Below are positions 47,570-58,929 of a stretch of DNA of 64,000 nucleotides, piece by piece. Both the position numbers and the translations under genes were made by a program. Every line of letters begins with the position of its first letter. Within the stretch, counting starts at the first letter, position 1. A model generated the notes under the pieces. The model was not told the DNA's origin. It ran no database searches and saw only the letters and a list, made by a program, of their open reading frames with translations. Origin of the DNA: Drechmeria coniospora (Eukaryota > Ascomycota > Sordariomycetes > Hypocreales > Ophiocordycipitaceae); contig NC_054389.1 of assembly GCF_001625195.1 (NCBI RefSeq), positions 1,426,001 through 1,490,000 of the forward strand. Direction: 5' to 3'.

Positions 47570-48504
47570 CTACATGAGGACGCACTTGGAGCAGCACCGG
47601 GATGCTCTGTCGCCATCGTCCATGTCCATGGGCTTCGGAGGGCCATTGAGGCCCGAGTTGCCGCCGCTGCCGGTGGAATAGCCCTGCATTTCGCGATTGA
47701 ACCTCCGAATCTCGCGGACAATGTCGTAGAATGCCTTGTCGACGTTGATGCGGGACTTGGCCGACGTCTCGATGAACTTGCAGTTGAAGGACCTCGCCAG
47801 GGCCTCTCCCTCTGCAAAAAAGCCAAGCGTGTTAGTAACCATCGGGCGATTGCATTCAAGAATGGTGCATCAATGATTCATCGTACCCTGTCGGGAGACC
47901 TCTCGCTCGCTCTCCAAATCGCATTTGTTGCCGACGACGACCATGGGGAAATAGTCCTTGTCCTTGACTCGTAGAATCTGTTGCTGGAATGTCGTGATTT
48001 CCTCGAAGCTCTGGCGGGAGGTGATGGAGTAGACTAGCAAGAAGCCCTCTCCGGTTCGCATGTACTGCTCGCGCATGGCGCTGTACTCTTCCTGACCGGC
48101 AGTATCGAGGACATCGAGCAGAGCGACCTCGTCGTCAATGACGCACTGCTTACGGTATGAATCTGCAAGACAATGCCGGTATCAGTCGGCATTCATAGCC
48201 ATGGCACGTGGGTGGGAGCTAGGCAGAAAGGGAGCGGCGGGCCGCGGCGGACAAACCTTCAATCGTGGGATCATACTCGTCGACGAAGTGGCTTTGGATC
48301 AATTGAATGGTCAAGCAAGATTTACCGACACCACCTCCGCCGACGACTACGAGCTTGTACTCTCTCAGAAACTAAAATGGATGAGCATTCGAGGTCAGCA
48401 ACAAGGTGCGACACGAAGCGTCCACGCCGGGGAGGGGGGGAGGGGGGGTCGAGGTGAAGGGATGGTTGTGCAAGTCATGATTTTACCTTGGTCGATGAAG
48501 CCAT
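47570..48504 (-). CDS. ras1: Ras GTPase (fungal Ras1 type)
   Basis: Four exons on the minus strand (48487-48504, 48257-48371, 47887-48162, 47570-47811) sum to 651 nt, 216 residues. After MASSTKFLREY come the P-loop GGGGVGKS, the switch I effector YDPTIEDSYR, switch [13 protein letters not shown], base-binding NKCD and ETSAK. The tail ends CCSKCVLM: a CaaX box (CVLM, probable farnesylation) with upstream cysteines for palmitoylation, so it should sit on the plasma membrane. Fungal Ras1 acts upstream of adenylate cyclase and MAPK signalling in polarity, conidiation and morphogenesis. The first coding exon has only six codons; FLREYKL is in the second. The P-loop Gly and switch II Gln are the normal GTPase-competent residues. 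Upstream of the start lies a 5.6-kb gene desert. Confidence 0.97.
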
Positions 48505-49559
48505 CGTGGGCGACGTTGTGAAAGCTTGGCGATGGGAGATGCTTCGCGGGGAGGGTATCGTAGGAGGTGGTCAAGGGGTTCAGTTCAAGTCGGGACAAAA
48601 TCAATCTTGGCTCGCGCAAGAACTGGCTAATGGGGGTCGGCGAATCGGGGGCGCTCTCGAATCCGCTGCAAGGACGAGGAGAGGTCGACGCTGAATGGCA
48701 GCCGGGCAAGGAGGGTGCCGAGAAGGGCGGAGCTCGATGAGAGTCGAGCTGTCGTGTCCGTGGAGCAGGGAGAAGGAGAAAAACGAGAATGGTGACAGGT
48801 GAGAAGTCGAGCTGCGGAAGTGGGATAGCGGAATCGAGTGGACGAGGAAGAGTGGAAGGCGGGAGTTAAGCTGGGCGGCTGGAGAGAATATGGGGGGGGG
48901 GGTGGGCTGTCGTGGCGCCACGGTGATGCCGCTGGCAGCAAGCTACCTACCCAAGGTACCTCCTGCTGGTGTTATCTTCTAGTACAGTACATGTATACAA
49001 CTACAACCAAACATCCAACCGTCCAAGCAACCGTCCAACCAGCTGTCCAATGGGTTTGGGGAGAACGGCAACTTTGTTTGTGTACGTACCGATTACATGA
49101 CTGACTCCTATTCAGTTAGCGTACATGCGCACTACAAATACTCGGTGCCGCTCTCTGGGGAGTGGGGGCGACCCAAAACAGAACCTCACAAGCGAGAGGC
49201 TAGTCCCAAAACAGCAATTTCCCAGGGACACGGTCGGCACCTCACCAGCCGTGCTTTTTTTTTTTGCCCAGAACCTGTCGGAGCCAGCCAGCACGGTAGG
49301 AACTGCAAGTACCTACGGTGTCCCACCGGAGAAGGGGAAGAAAGAAGTCGGCGCCTACCAGAGGGCCAGGGTGGAGGAGAGGGATGGAAACGGTGGTGAT
49401 GACGAGGCTGGCATGCATGCGCATGCGTGCTTCTTTTGACGGTAGTTTGTCTTTGTTCCGTGCTTTTTCCAACGTCTCCTGGGAACAACATCAACGTCGT
49501 CTCCAGTTGGAAGGCTTTCGCTCCTCCAGCACAACACTTGCGGGTCCCGCACTGCTAGT

Positions 49560-50045
49560 TTTGACAGCAGTATGTAGTTTCAGAGTACTTACGAAGTGCT
49601 ACTCACTATTACTAGGTTCGATGCTGGTGTTTTGTTATGTGCATGTAAGTATGCAGGAGCTCCAAATGGTACTCACATGTAATTACTCTGCAGGTGTACA
49701 GGTACATGCTTAGTCTACTTGCACTTGCATGCAGATGCTCCAAGGGTTCTTGACGGCTCTCTGTTGGTGTACTTGTATGTACAGGCATAGCAAGGACTAC
49801 ATACCTACTAGGGTAGTAAGTTAGTAGTTGTACTTGTACGCTGTATTACTCCCTAAGTACTACCCCGTACAGGTATGAAGGTATTATTCTTTACTGTAAT
49901 TACTGCACAGTACTGTACTACTTAGGTACAGTCGGTAGTACCTAGTAAGTAATGCGGTACCCCCCACTACTTGCTGTACTTGCACGTAAGTTAGTACGGA
50001 GTACTAGGTCCCTTGTATTTACTATTAGGTTAGTACCTGGTAGGC
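49560..50045. repeat. GTAC-word island 8
   Basis: Dense GTACTTAC, AGTACTACCC, TACTGTACTAC, CTAGTAAGTA and ACGGAGTACTAGG words in both orientations, with AT-rich links. No coding content. Confidence 0.8.
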
Positions 50046-50459
50046 TCCAGATGCACTGTAAGTAATGTAGAAATTGAAGGGAATAATTGGGAGCCAATGC
50101 ATCTGTGCCCGACCATAGTACGACGTAGGCGTCTGCCAATTAACCTAGACTGCTCCGTACCACACATACATACCTATATAACCACGGTACAATTCAGCAC
50201 CTGCTTCGCGACATGAGTCCGTACTGCAAGCGCTCGTGTGTTCTGTGCTCGGCTTGCGCGGGTGCAACCGAGTAAGGTGCTGATCGATCGCGGCACGATG
50301 GAGTAACGTGTCCCACGAGATGGTCCTCCCTTGAATCCTCGATGCGCATTCCTTGGGGTGTGCGCGCGGGGCGTGTCCGAGGGGCGTCTGGTGGACTTGG
50401 CGAGAGTTGAACGGATTTTGGCGGCGCTGAATGGACTTTTGAGAGGCGAGCCACGAAGT

Positions 50460-50700
50460 AGTTTACTTGTATACTGTAATACGGCCTAGAATGCCTTTCT
50501 GCATTCACTGTAACTGCTAATTACCTACTAGGTTCTTGTACATGTGCAGTGCCTGCACGAGAACACGGTAATTGCATTCACAAACAGTTCAAAGAAGTAC
50601 GGAGTACGGAGTACTAAGTACTTAATTACTGTTACAACTACTGTACTTGCTTTGCTTGTACTTACAGCTACCACGTGCACTTGTTTGTACTTACTCGCAG
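50460..50700. repeat. GTAC-word island 9
   Basis: Contains AAGTACGGAGTACGGAGTAC near 50595-50615, then TACTAAGTACTT, TGTACTTGC and GTACTTAC words. AT-rich relative to flanks. Confidence 0.8.
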
Positions 50701-53109
50701 TATTAATTATCGCACTACCAGGGGCATCGTTCCCGTCAAACGAATACAGAGCATGCACCGTCCACCTACTTACAGCACGCGAAGGAACTCGTTTCGCCAG
50801 CGAGTGTTTTTCTCGAGGCCAAGGCCTTTTCTTTCTTTGGCCCATCACCGTTGCAGATGGCAGTGGCAGGAGAGGCGCATGCCTCGACCCGCAAGGAAGC
50901 AAGCCGTTACCCCTCGTCCGCTCATCTCTCATCCCGTCTCCTGACCACTGCTCGTCGCGTCACGCCACGCCACCATCGCGTGGGATGAGAAGGGTGCGTG
51001 GACAACATTGGTGTGCACGCACACGGCACTGCGCTTAGTGCCGCCGCACGCACTCGCATTACAACAACGACTAGTTTCCATCTCGGCGGCACTCGTTGGA
51101 TCCCAGTCCAACAACGAGGAGAGTATCGCCAGCATCGCACACGAGTGTGGAGACACGTGCAGGTGCAACTACCTACTCAAGTACACGTGCAATAGGGGAC
51201 GAACGACGAGGACTCCATCGGCCGGGTCGGAACGGGTCTTCACCATCCCCTCGCCAATGCCCCTCCAAGCGCTGGGGGGGGGTGGCCCGGGGAGAGGGCT
51301 GTTGCAATACGAGTTCGCGTCTGCGAACGAGTAATACTAGGTGTCGGTAGGCGGAGTACATGCACTCCATACTCCGTAGGTGCTCGTTCATTCGAACGCC
51401 TCGTCAGGGCATTCGCACTCGGCAGACGGCCTGAAGGTGAACTGAACTGCTTACGTATGCACCCACAACTGCCTGCCTGTCTACGTCCTGTCCTGCATGC
51501 CGCTTGCTCCATGCCTACAGTACTGATGGCCTACCGACACAGGTAGGTAACCAGACAGGAGGGAGGGGGTGGTGCCCCAACGCAGTCATGGTTTCGTACT
51601 ACTACGGGGATGCACAGGGACACGGGCCAGCGCTTTGCCTCGCTCCGTATTTCGCTCCATACCTGCTCTCGTGTCTGCATGCTACCAGCACCCCAATATC
51701 ACAAGCCCGCAGATGGAGGGCGGCATGCATCCGATGCAGCACGCACCACGTGGTCGCCTGATGATGAAGTGGTAACAGCCTTGTCGTTGATGGCCCTGTT
51801 GCCTAATGCCGTCCTCGCTCGATCGCCGCCGCCGCCGTTTACTCCTGCTGCTGATGCTGCTACTGATGCTGCTACTGATGCTGCTCGTACAGGCAGGCGA
51901 ATCGGCAGCCAAATGTTGGCTTTCGGCAACGAGAAACCCATGCTGCTGCGGACGAGTACATTGGCCATGCAGGTCCCCTGGCGCTGCTGCGGCCTGTACG
52001 TCCCCGTTTGCGCTCCCGGTCGTATCCTTCAAGAACATCGCCCCTGGATGCATGGTACAATGCACACGGCCGCGTGCTCGTGTTTCCCTCAGGGGTCGTC
52101 GTCACATCACACCGGGCGGCGAGCGTTTGCCAGATCGATATCGGACTGGCCAGCGCACCTATGCAGGCTCGGCGTGGTATGGCCCCTCCGCCTCATAGAT
52201 GCATCCGTCCGTCCTCGTTCAGGTCGGCGTGTCGTCGCACCCGTATTTATCACGGCAAGCCAGCAAGCAACCGGCCAGCCGAGAGAATGCAATGTACTAA
52301 GCTTTCAGGCATGTGCACGAGAAGTCGCCCTGGGCGGCCTTGGTCACCGCCACCCTCGCTTGGCTGCTGCCGTTTCGTCGCCACCAGTGTGGATTCGTCT
52401 TTTTTTCTCCGTTTTTGACTTTGACGAGCATCACAATCGCCGGCGATCCTACTCATGATGCTGCCTGTGCGGAGAGTCTTTGGCACCAGGTCGGTGCAAC
52501 TGCAGGCTACCAGCATTGGTGCAATATTCTCCCGCCAAGAGTCGGGCAGCCGGGTTCCTTCCAGAATGGTGCTCTCCACTGCTTCAGTACATCTACGCAT
52601 ATTAATAATACTTGCTTTATTAACTGTACAGTAAGTACTCCATACTTGCATGGACTTGCCTGTACGGAGTACTGTATGTCACGTCCCTCCACTGTCTGTC
52701 CGACTCCGCCGTCGTATCGACGGCATGGAACCTGGAACCTATCGACAACGGAGCTCCTCGTCAGGTCAGAACGGACCGAGAATGAGGACATGCACACCAA
52801 CATGCTGGGACTCGCATGTGCAGCCATGCCAGTGCAGTGCAGCAATTACATCAAATATGACATTCTGCCCGGAGTAGGGAGTACACCTGTGGGAAGCTTG
52901 AAAATTGCCTGTTTCATTTCGGCTCTTCACCCGTCACTTGCGATCAATCGACTGTCACACAGGTCCACCCTCTGCCACTGTGTTGGTTGTGTCGGCGGTG
53001 GCGGCAATTCACACCCGTCTCGCCCCTGCTGTACCTGTTCGGCCCGTTGGAAACCAGCAGTCGACGCTCTGACGACGGATCTCGAGCACCCTCGAGGGGC
53101 ATGCACTCG

Positions 53110-53830
53110 TACGAGATGAGATGAGTACTCCATCCTCATAAATGTATACTGTAGGTGACACTCGTCCCCGTCCGTCCACTCACCGCTAATTACCAGGTGC
53201 TGGGTGGTAACGGCCACCACATGCACACATAGCCCATGGCAAGTGCTGGGCCCTGTCAACCTCGGCGACCCGAACCATGCATGCACCTGCTTGTGGGTAG
53301 GGGGGGATCTTGAATGCCCCATGCAGCTGATAAACGACGAGTACTACAAGTAGATATTAGAGGTGGTAGGTACGAAAGTTCCATTCACCTACCTACGGAG
53401 TACATGTACTCTGCTAACCTAATAAATAGTATTGCTGTGCTGTAGGTGCACCTATCCGTCCGTACTTGTGAACACTCCTGCCTGAACCAGTCTGCGGCGG
53501 TGAAATTTTCATCACCACAGCCCTCTGGCATGCTTCCGACCCAACCAACGCAACGAGGGCACGGTTCAATGTCACGCCTGCTGATCGACCTCGTGTGTCT
53601 ATGAGCGCCGGAACGTGGATGATCGTCATTTCCGCAATGGACCACACAAGAGCATGCTGCTGAGTATTACCATGCACGTACATGCACGTACATGCACGGT
53701 AGATACTTGGTACTGACGAAGCTCGGCATATCAGAACACGGCGGCCTTTTTGCCCGTTCGCCAAGCCGACCGCTTCACCGTACACGACGCATAAACAACT
53801 CTACATGTACATGTACGGAGCACATGCGTG
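53110..53830. repeat. GTAC-word island 10 (interrupted), with ATGCACGTAC tandem
   Basis: Includes ACTACAAGTAG, ACCTACGGAGTACATGTACT near 53390-53411, an ATGCACGTAC decamer repeated about 2.8 times at 53672-53699, and TACATGTACATGTACGGAG near 53801-53819. Non-repetitive sequence separates these. Confidence 0.7.
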
Positions 53831-54093
53831 TGTCATCCATCACTGCCAGGCTTGGGCTATGGCTCCTGCGCCGCCAAATATCAGTTCGGCCATATGGCAG
53901 AGACAGGAAACCGTCCGTGGCGCTTCTCCGCTTGTTGGCCGGGTTGGGAGGCCGTTGTCCCCGCTACGGAGTCGTCACGTACATGGCCTATGCGGCCATG
54001 CGACGTGGACGGCGTCTCTTCCCGCTCCTTCATGCAGTGCGAACTCATTCCACTTCGGACGGCAGACTGTTTGGAGGAGCCCGCTCCGCCGTG

Positions 54094-55509
54094 CTACGCA
54101 TCCTTGTCCGCCACAACGACGTCATCCTCGCCTTCCGTCGCGACGCGCTTGCCCTGGACATTGGTCTCAACTTCGGCAACGAGGCTCTCGAGAAAGGCTT
54201 CGTCTCTGCGACCTGACATCAGCACCGGCGTATTCCCTCGGCCGAAAAGGAAGACGGGCCGTTCCTACCTGCCCACGAGAGTGACTGTATTTCGCAGCTC
54301 GCCCCAGCGAGGATAGCTGCCAACCTTGACGCCTTTGGGCTCCACCTGGGCTGCCAGATGGGTGAGATAGGCGGCGACCTCACTCTCGGCCAAGGGCGTC
54401 GATATCAGTATTCTCGTTATCCCTTTGCCCTCTGGGTCGACGAGCCTGGGAAGTACGTGCGGTTTCAGGCCGTCGAGCAGCGTCACGACTAGGATTCGAT
54501 GGCGTCTCAGACCATGTACCGTCGCGTTCTTGAACGGACAAACTTACACAACCTGGGCACGCCCGGTAGAATGTGCACGTTCCCGTTCACCACCGAGACG
54601 GGAACCCAGAGCTCGTCGTGCGGGAAGATGCACTGCGCGCTCAAGTCCCGAGAGTCGTCGGTTGGCAGTTCAACCATTCTCAGCTTCGCCTTGACGGCGG
54701 GGGACTCGGCATCGTCGTAGCTAAACGTTGGCTGCGACGGATGAGGCTTGGATAGCCTTTTCATCCTCTCGAGCGCCTCCTCGTGCAGCTTGAGCGGCAG
54801 GTTGAACGCTTTCGCAATCGACTGGTACGTGATGTCGTCGTGCCTGGGAATCGTGAGCACGCATGGCGGGTCCGACGGAGCTCCCGTGGTCCTGCTTACG
54901 TCGGACCGATGCCTCCGCTGCATGGACTGTCGTCAGTATCTCGTCTCCTCTTGCCGCCGGTGCAACTGAGCCCCACCTGGTGACGACAAAATCGTAGGAG
55001 CCGCTCAGCCGGCGGACTGCCTCGACGATCTCGCCTTCGTCATCCTCGATGACTTCGATGCGCTTCAAGTTCTGCCTCGGCATGAGCAGGTATGGATCGA
55101 GAGGGCGTGCGCCCGAGGCAGTGGCGGCGTGACACGTACAATTCCGAGAGAGAAACACCACTTGGCCATGTATGCCGAGTTTGTCTAGCACAGTCATTGC
55201 GGGCCCAGCAGGAGGAGCGACCGGAGCGCACGAAACTCACGTCGACAGTCTTGCGATACGTCAGCACGGGCTCCATCTGGCACCGCCGACGGAGGAGGAG
55301 GAGGAGGAGGAGGAGGAGGATGAAAGCTATACCTTACCGCCCAAGACCTCGTCCCCAATGACGAGGCAGGCGGCCGTATGAATCATTCGCGCGTTGCGCT
55401 CGCCCGAGGGAGCCATTCTCGCAATGGCCGAGGGACCTCGAGGGGAGCGAAGGCTGGACAAGGGCGGCGTCGAGAGATGTCTGGCAATCTGGGACAGCCT
55501 CGGGAGCAT
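54094..55509 (-). CDS. MoaB/Mog (molybdopterin-binding) domain protein with micro-exons
   Basis: Eight exons on the minus strand (55333-55509, 55241-55249, 55140-55184, 54977-55071, 54900-54917, 54548-54843, 54269-54488, 54094-54205) sum to 972 nt, 323 residues. After a presequence-like, Arg/Ser-rich start come IGDEVLGGK-TVD-TNSAYMAK, then LKRIEVIEDDEGEIVEAV, YDFVVTSGGIGPTHDDITY, LPGVPRLFVTLL and an acidic C-terminus. GDE...TN and TSGGxGPTxDD are hallmarks of the MoCF_biosynth fold shared by CinA and the N-terminal half of eukaryotic FLAD1. Fungal stand-alone members are mostly uncharacterised; FAD or nucleotide pyrophosphatase activity is possible, molybdenum cofactor synthesis less so. Exons 2 (9 nt) and 5 (18 nt) restore conserved residues. 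The N-terminus is compatible with mitochondrial targeting. Confidence 0.88.
55291..55320. repeat. GGA/TCC trinucleotide run in intron 1 of the MoaB-domain gene
   Basis: Ten uninterrupted GGA triplets on the + strand (TCC on the coding strand) occupy over a third of the 83-bp intron 55250-55332, just after its donor. Confidence 0.9.
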
Positions 55510-56177
55510 GGAGGCCTGAAGGTACCTGGGAGGTAATTACGTGCAGGAACTAATGGGGAGCGTGCACATGAGAATACCCGTCAGTGAGTGTGCCGAACGG
55601 TTCATGACGAAACCATTCCGAGTTGTATTACCAGGTGCGGTCCTGGCGGAGTACGGTGTATTACTATACGGTGTAGGCTATATTACAGCGATAACACTCG
55701 CACACACAGCGAGTGCTAGGTACTGAGTACTTGCTGTAATGTACTTAAGTACGTACTTTTGTGTCCTTTCAAAGGTGTACTTCCTTACTGCAGAGTACTC
55801 CGTACAGTACATCACCGTTACAGTACATGTACTTGAGTACGGAGTACTTGAAATCGGTTTACTGCAAGTACAGTACAGTACAGTAAGTATTAAGTACCTA
55901 GTACTTAACAGTCCATTCGAGGCGGGGGATGCACTCTCGCTGTGGGGCCTCGACGACAGGCTGATGACTGACCGCTCCGCGAGGACTAGTACAGTAATTA
56001 CACCTCCTCACGTCCAGGTGTGCATCGCCAGCTGTTTGTCGCTGCGACAAATAGTACTCGTACCTTGGACAACGCAATCAGGTGAGGAGCTTCGATTCAA
56101 CGCCGTCGAGCTCCCGGTAGTCCAACATCTACATCCTCTCCATCGACCCGACCGTCGGATCCAAATTCCGTCCGAAA
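55510..56177. promoter_or_regulatory. divergent MoaB-domain/GMF promoter region
   Basis: About 670 bp between divergent starts, containing both promoters. Its middle third (55630-55915) is a GTAC-word island; the GMF-proximal 250 bp are free of it. Confidence 0.55.
55630..55915. repeat. GTAC-word island 11
   Basis: Words such as GCGGAGTACGGTG, GAGTACTCCGTACAGTAC (55794-55811), AGTACATGTACTTGAGTACGG and AAGTACAGTACAGTACAG are packed together. AT-rich; no coding content. Confidence 0.8.
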
Positions 56178-56821
56178 ATGGTGGGGCAATCCCAACCGTG
56201 GCCGCACGCGATTCCGCCGTCGTTGACACACGGCTGTAGGCTTCCGAGTCGAGGTTATTCACATTCTCTGGCGAGACCAAGGAGCACCTCCGGAAGTTTC
56301 GCTTGTCGACCTCGCGCGCCAAGGAACCCCAAGCAGTCATCTGTACGTCCTTTCCGCGCCGAGGCGTCGCCGTCCCGAGGCAGGTTGCCGTCACGTCGTG
56401 AGCCCCTCCTGACTCGTTCGATGCCTAGATATGATCGACAAGAACACGCACGAGATCCGCCAAGACGAAGACAAGACGGTGTACAAGTCTCTCGAGGAGC
56501 TTGCCGAGGATCTACCGGACCACTCCCCACGCTATGTTCTGCTGAGCTACCCCCTCACCATGGTGCGTTCTGCCTCGGCGCTGGGCGGTGCGTTCGTCCT
56601 GCACATGGCTCGACTGATGGATCCGATACTAGGCCGACGGCCGGACATCGGTGCCTTACGTCATGCTCTACTACCTTCCCGACACCTGCAACGCCGCCGT
56701 CCGAATGCTCTACGCCGGCGCCAAGGAGCTGATGCGGAACACGAGCGAGGTCGGAAGGATTTTCGACATCGAGTCGGTCGACGACCTCGAGCAGCTTCCG
56801 ACGCGGCTGGCATCCGAGTGA
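56178..56821 (+). CDS. glia maturation factor (GMF/Aim7), ADF-homology Arp2/3 regulator
   Basis: Four exons (56178-56180, 56240-56342, 56429-56562, 56633-56821) give 142 residues, the family length. The ADF-H fold is read through ESRLFTFSGETKEHLRKFRL, AVIYMIDKNTHEIRQDED, LAEDLPDHSPRYVLLSYPL, GRTSVPYVMLYYLP and VGRIFDIESVDDLEQL. GMF binds Arp2/3 rather than actin, inhibiting nucleation and promoting debranching of actin networks at endocytic patches. The first coding exon is the ATG alone, followed directly by GTGGGG; splicing to TAG|GCTTCC gives MASESRLF, close to the usual start. A different upstream ATG with another 5' exon is possible. The fold assignment is certain, the start less so. Its stop is 80 bp from that of NBP35. 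Confidence 0.92.
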
Positions 56822-56901
56822 AGTGACAAGCACGCAGGGCACGAAAAGAGGGGGAAGGGGGTCGGTATATTGGATTCATCGGGGCGTAAATCATGTGTCG
56901 T

Positions 56902-57936
56902 CTATACATGGGCATCCGGCAAGACGTCGTCGGCATCCAGTCCCAGCTGTTCCGCGACGCCCGTGACCACCTTCCTGAAGGCCTGGCATGCCGGGCTGTC
57001 GGGGAACGAGTCGAAAAAACTCTCGCCGTAGTCGCACGCCATCCGAATCCTCGGGTCGAGCGGCACGGCGCCGAGAAACTTGATGCCCATCTCCTCGGCG
57101 AGGGCCCTGCCGCCGCCGGTGCTCGGTCGAAAGATCTGGCTCTCCTCGGTACAGTTGGGGCAGACGAAGGCGCTCATGTTCTCGGCGAGACCGAGTATCC
57201 TGATGCCCGCCTTGTTGCAAAAGTCTATTTCCTTGCGCACGTCGAGCAGGGCCACCTCCTGCGGGGTTGTGACGACGACGGCGCCGTCGATGCCGCTCTC
57301 CTTGAGGAACGAGTTGACGCTGAGATGCTCGTCGCTCGTGCCCGGGGGCGTGTCGACGAGCAGAAAGTCCAGCTCGCCCCACTCGACGTCCTTGAGGAAC
57401 TTTTTGATCAGGCCGTTCTTCTTGGGGCCCCTCCAGATGACGGCGTCGTCTCGGTTCGGCAGCATGAACTGGATGCTCATGACGCCGAGGTTGTCCATGA
57501 CCCAGACGGGCGACCAGCCGGAGCCGCTGACGTGGATCGTCTCGTGCTCGACGCCCATCATCTTGGGGATGCTCGGTCCGCATATGTCCGTGTCCATGAT
57601 GCCCACCGTGCTGTCCGGGTTGGTGGCGAAGGCGTGCGCCAGCAGCGAGGTGAAGGTGCTCTTGCCGACGCCGCCCTTGCCGCTGAGGACGAGGATCTTG
57701 TGCTTGACGCCGGCGAGGCGTGCGGATATCAGCGGGATGTCGGGATCGGGACCTTTCGGCGCCGACGCGCAGATTGCCTGGTTCGGGCATCCGGCGCACG
57801 AGTCGGCCTGGCCAGCCTGCTGCGACTCGGGACCGGGGCAGTGCTCGGGCTCCGGCGCCACGAGCTGTGGTTTCTGCCTCGTCGGGTTGGCGAGCACATC
57901 AGCCACCGGCTCCGGCTCCTCGAGAGAGGGTGCCAT
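56902..57936 (-). CDS. NBP35: cytosolic Fe-S cluster assembly P-loop ATPase Nbp35
   Basis: One exon, 344 residues. The N-terminal cysteine motif C33-x13-C47-x2-C50-x5-C56 binds a stable 4Fe-4S cluster. The deviant Walker A is GKGGVGKS (86-93), followed by [26 protein letters not shown] and the scaffold CPNC (259-262), which binds the labile cluster with its Cfd1 partner. The Nbp35-Cfd1 complex assembles clusters for cytosolic and nuclear Fe-S proteins such as DNA polymerases. The N-terminal cysteine extension separates Nbp35 from Cfd1. Divergent from the deoxyhypusine hydroxylase gene across a GTAC-word spacer; the stop overlaps nothing but lies close to GMF. Confidence 0.97.
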   Translation of the reverse strand: MAPSLEEPEPVADVLANPTRQKPQLVAPEPEHCPGPESQQAGQADSCAGCPNQAICASAPKGPDPDIPLISARLAGVKHKILVLSGKGGVGKSTFTSLLAHAFATNPDSTVGIMDTDICGPSIPKMMGVEHETIHVSGSGWSPVWVMDNLGVMSIQFMLPNRDDAVIWRGPKKNGLIKKFLKDVEWGELDFLLVDTPPGTSDEHLSVNSFLKESGIDGAVVVTTPQEVALLDVRKEIDFCNKAGIRILGLAENMSAFVCPNCTEESQIFRPSTGGGRALAEEMGIKFLGAVPLDPRIRMACDYGESFFDSFPDSPACQAFRKVVTGVAEQLGLDADDVLPDAHV

Positions 57937-58069
57937 GGTCGCGATTTCGGCGCGAGTGCGCGAGTGCGCGAGTCTGAGGGAAGCCTCTTTGAAATATGGA
58001 ACGTCGTCGTCGAATCAGGCTTGGTTAGGTGCAAGGGAAAACGGAAGGCTATCAAACCTGGAAGTCATA

Positions 58070-58735
58070 AAGTACAAGTAGAAGTATTACCAATCACGGC
58101 GCATTACAAGTAATAGTAATGGTTAACACGGAGTACGGAGTACTTCGAGTAAGAACAAGTACTTGTAATACTTGTACTCCGTACTTGGAAATACTTATCT
58201 AAGCAGTACTTGAACTGTACTTGTGTACTGTACTGTACGCAATTTACTGCGGCATGTTCTGCAGTAATATTAAGTGTACTCACGCCTCAAGTACAAGTAA
58301 GTACTGTAGGTGTACAAGTACTGTATGGGGTACTCTCCAATATTACTTAGTACTACTCCGTACTGCACTATGCACTCTCTAATACAAAGTACTGCTGCAC
58401 TCTGCTCTTTACAGGTACTGCTGCACTCTGTACTCCATAAGGTACATACTTGGACTGTACAGCATGGAAAACGTACCGTAAGTACATGTACTTACAAGAG
58501 CATCTACAGTACTTGGAACATGATATCGAGTACGGAGGAGCACATACTTACTGTACTTGCAACGAAGTACTAAAGTAATAATACCTAGTAGGAGCACAGT
58601 AATTAGCACCTGTACGCACAAGTATTACAAGTTATTCGCTACCTACCTAGTAGGTACCTAGTACCTAGTACCTAGTAGAAGAGTACAGTTCTTGTATACA
58701 ATGCTTCCACAAGCACCTACTGTACAGTAATAGTC
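58070..58735. repeat. GTAC-word island 12, with TACCTAG array
   Basis: The densest island. It begins with CACGGAGTACGGAGTACTTC (58128-58147), has repeated ACTTGTAC, TACTCCGTACT and GTACTGTACTGTAC words, and ends in a tandem of CTAGTACCTAG/TAGGTAC units at about 58640-58680. Confidence 0.85.
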
Positions 58736-58929
58736 GCCCATCTCCGCCGTCGAATCGAGAAACAACACTTATGGACGACAAAGAATGAGTGGTTTCCGCA
58801 TCCCACATTACGTTGCAATTCCCTGACTCTCGCCCCCCTGACAAGTAACGGCTCGCTCATCGATAAACTCACTAGGGATACGGCGGCTGACCATTTTCCA
58901 TGGAAGGATGTTGGAATGCCGGCATTTAC

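Larger units (their letters stand above)
48505..54093. other. 5.6-kb gene-free region between RAS and the MoaB-domain gene
   Basis: I found no supportable gene in this stretch. Open frames of up to ~280 residues (around 51.6-52.5 and 52.3-53.1 kb) are Cys/Arg/Ser/His-rich without any recognisable block or splice pattern. The first ~450 bp upstream of RAS (48505-48950) are ordinary and probably hold its promoter. GTAC-word islands occupy 49.56-50.05, 50.46-50.70, 52.59-52.68, 53.11-53.42 and 53.67-53.83 kb. Sequence between, especially 50.7-52.5 kb, is GC-richer and non-repetitive and could hide an ncRNA or decayed gene, but I cannot support either. Confidence 0.5.

Noticed and set aside
51610..53119. 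Open frames of 268-282 residues in the RAS upstream desert
   Set aside because: Cys/Arg/His-rich, no conserved block, no plausible intron pattern, and they run through GTAC-word repeat.
56893..58113. 406- and 333-residue + strand frames opposite NBP35
   Set aside because: Antisense shadows; the minus strand has all Nbp35 cysteine and P-loop motifs.
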